Made by a program: the position numbers and the translations under genes
Shown: positions 5,490 through 6,151 of the stretch, in pieces
Position numbering within the stretch: position 1 is the stretch's first letter
How the letters are laid out: every line of letters begins with the position of its first letter
Notes under the pieces: generated by a model
Seen by the model: only the letters and a program-made list of their open reading frames with translations
Told to the model about the DNA's origin: nothing
Database searches by the model: none
Source: an uncultured Synergistaceae bacterium
GTDB lineage: Bacteria; Synergistota; Synergistia; Synergistales; Aminobacteriaceae
Direction: 5' to 3'
Length of the DNA: 6,151 bases
NCBI GenBank assembly: GCA_937870605.1
Contig: CALMZW010000190.1
Span: forward strand, 1-6,151

Positions 5490-6151
5490 CTACCATTCAA
5501 AATGGACAGGCGGGAAATCCACGTTGAAGATCTCAAACCGCACCGGTTCCTCAAAATGAATCGCAAACATCGCCTGGAATCGTTGGCCGCAGCCGGTGCA
5601 TTTGTATTCTTCAAGAATGGTGACGCTTTTGTAAGGGTTGCCGGTCGGCGGCAGGAAAATGTCGATGGTCTGCGTGATGTCGTTCGGATGGGAACAGGAG
5701 GGACAACTGACGATGAGTCCGGTCGCAGCACTCCCGAGGTTTTTTCCCGAGAAGCGAAATTCGCCGCACCGGCACAGGACGGACTGTGCGTAATAGAACA
5801 CCCACCAGACCGAATATTTCGGTTCCCTTCCCAGGCGTACATCCCGGAGATTTTCGAGAAGTTCTTCGATCATCCCGATGTCGCCTTTCAGCCTGTCGTC
5901 GCTCTTTTCCGAAAGCTGGTCCCTGAATTCCACGACGCGCTTCGCGACGTCGTCGAGATGCCGGAGAAAATCGTTGCGATGTTTCTCGCGGGCCTCCCGG
6001 AGCCGTGCCCCCGCAATTGCACCCGCCTTTTCCAGGCTCTCTTTGTAATACCGGAGCCTGTCGGTTTCCCGATCGTCGAGATATCCCCGCTCATCGGCGA
6101 ATTCCAGCCCGGATAGTTCGTTGGAGCAATCCTGCACTTTTTCTGAAAGGT
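5490..6151 (-). CDS. Zinc-ribbon-type protein with helical N-terminal part, 5'-partial
   Basis: The frame stays open to the right edge. The only start candidate inside the window (GTG at 6137) has no Shine-Dalgarno site, so the true start is probably outside. Residues are numbered from that GTG. Residues 1-100 are charged and helical (REAREKHRNDFLRHLDDV and similar), possibly coiled coil. After the segment YSVWWVFYYAQSV (108-120) come cysteine pairs: C122-x-C124 with C145-x-x-C148, spaced like a zinc ribbon, then C180-x-x-C183, whose partner pair is not evident. The C-terminus is strand-rich and aromatic, ending VHFEW. There is no catalytic motif that I recognise. Regularly spaced CxC/CxxC pairs support this strand over the overlapping plus-strand frame. 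It converges on the 4483 gene, and nothing ties it to the polymerase operon. The function is unknown. Confidence 0.7.
   Translation of the reverse strand, partial: LSEKVQDCSNELSGLEFADERGYLDDRETDRLRYYKESLEKAGAIAGARLREAREKHRNDFLRHLDDVAKRVVEFRDQLSEKSDDRLKGDIGMIEELLENLRDVRLGREPKYSVWWVFYYAQSVLCRCGEFRFSGKNLGSAATGLIVSCPSCSHPNDITQTIDIFLPPTGNPYKSVTILEEYKCTGCGQRFQAMFAIHFEEPVRFEIFNVDFPPVHFEW

Noticed and set aside
5439..6116. Long plus-strand frame overlapping the minus-strand zinc-ribbon gene
   Set aside because: It mirrors the minus-strand frame. It has no Shine-Dalgarno site or recognisable motif, while the minus strand has ordered CxC/CxxC pairs.

Overview
The window comes from a GC-rich bacterial or bacterial-virus/plasmid genome. 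Nothing in it fixes the taxon: there are no rRNA, tRNA or marker genes, and the one RNA-polymerase gene is far too divergent to place an organism.

Positions 1-4354, plus strand: a tightly packed three-gene operon that ends at a strong intrinsic terminator. Gene 1 enters from the left edge. It encodes a compact, very divergent homologue of the RNA polymerase beta-prime (RpoC) subunit that still carries the catalytic NADFDGD loop, the four zinc cysteines and the trigger-loop motif. Gene 2 overlaps it by 4 nt and encodes a 299-residue unrecognised protein with a strongly acidic segment. Its C-terminal end resembles the RpoN box of sigma-54 by eye. Gene 3 starts 6 nt later and encodes a sigma-54-activator-type AAA+ ATPase (bacterial enhancer-binding protein family) with no C-terminal DNA-binding domain. 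My reading, which is an inference, is a dedicated transcription machine: its own catalytic subunit, probably its own sigma-54-like factor, and its own ATPase to open promoters. Genes for a beta-like subunit and the missing N-terminus of the beta-prime-like protein would be expected just upstream of the window.

Positions 4355-4995: a separate plus-strand unit. Its leader carries a repeated TTTCCGACATG motif and a perfect Shine-Dalgarno site. It leads into a 170-residue, mostly helical protein that resembles the DIP1984 family.

Positions 4996-5489: a gene-free stretch between two converging genes, with a cluster of degenerate ACTCAAG-type heptads and a perfect 15-bp palindrome.

Positions 5490-6151, minus strand: the C-terminal part of a helical protein with cysteine pairs of zinc-ribbon type. 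It runs off the right edge and its function is not recognised.
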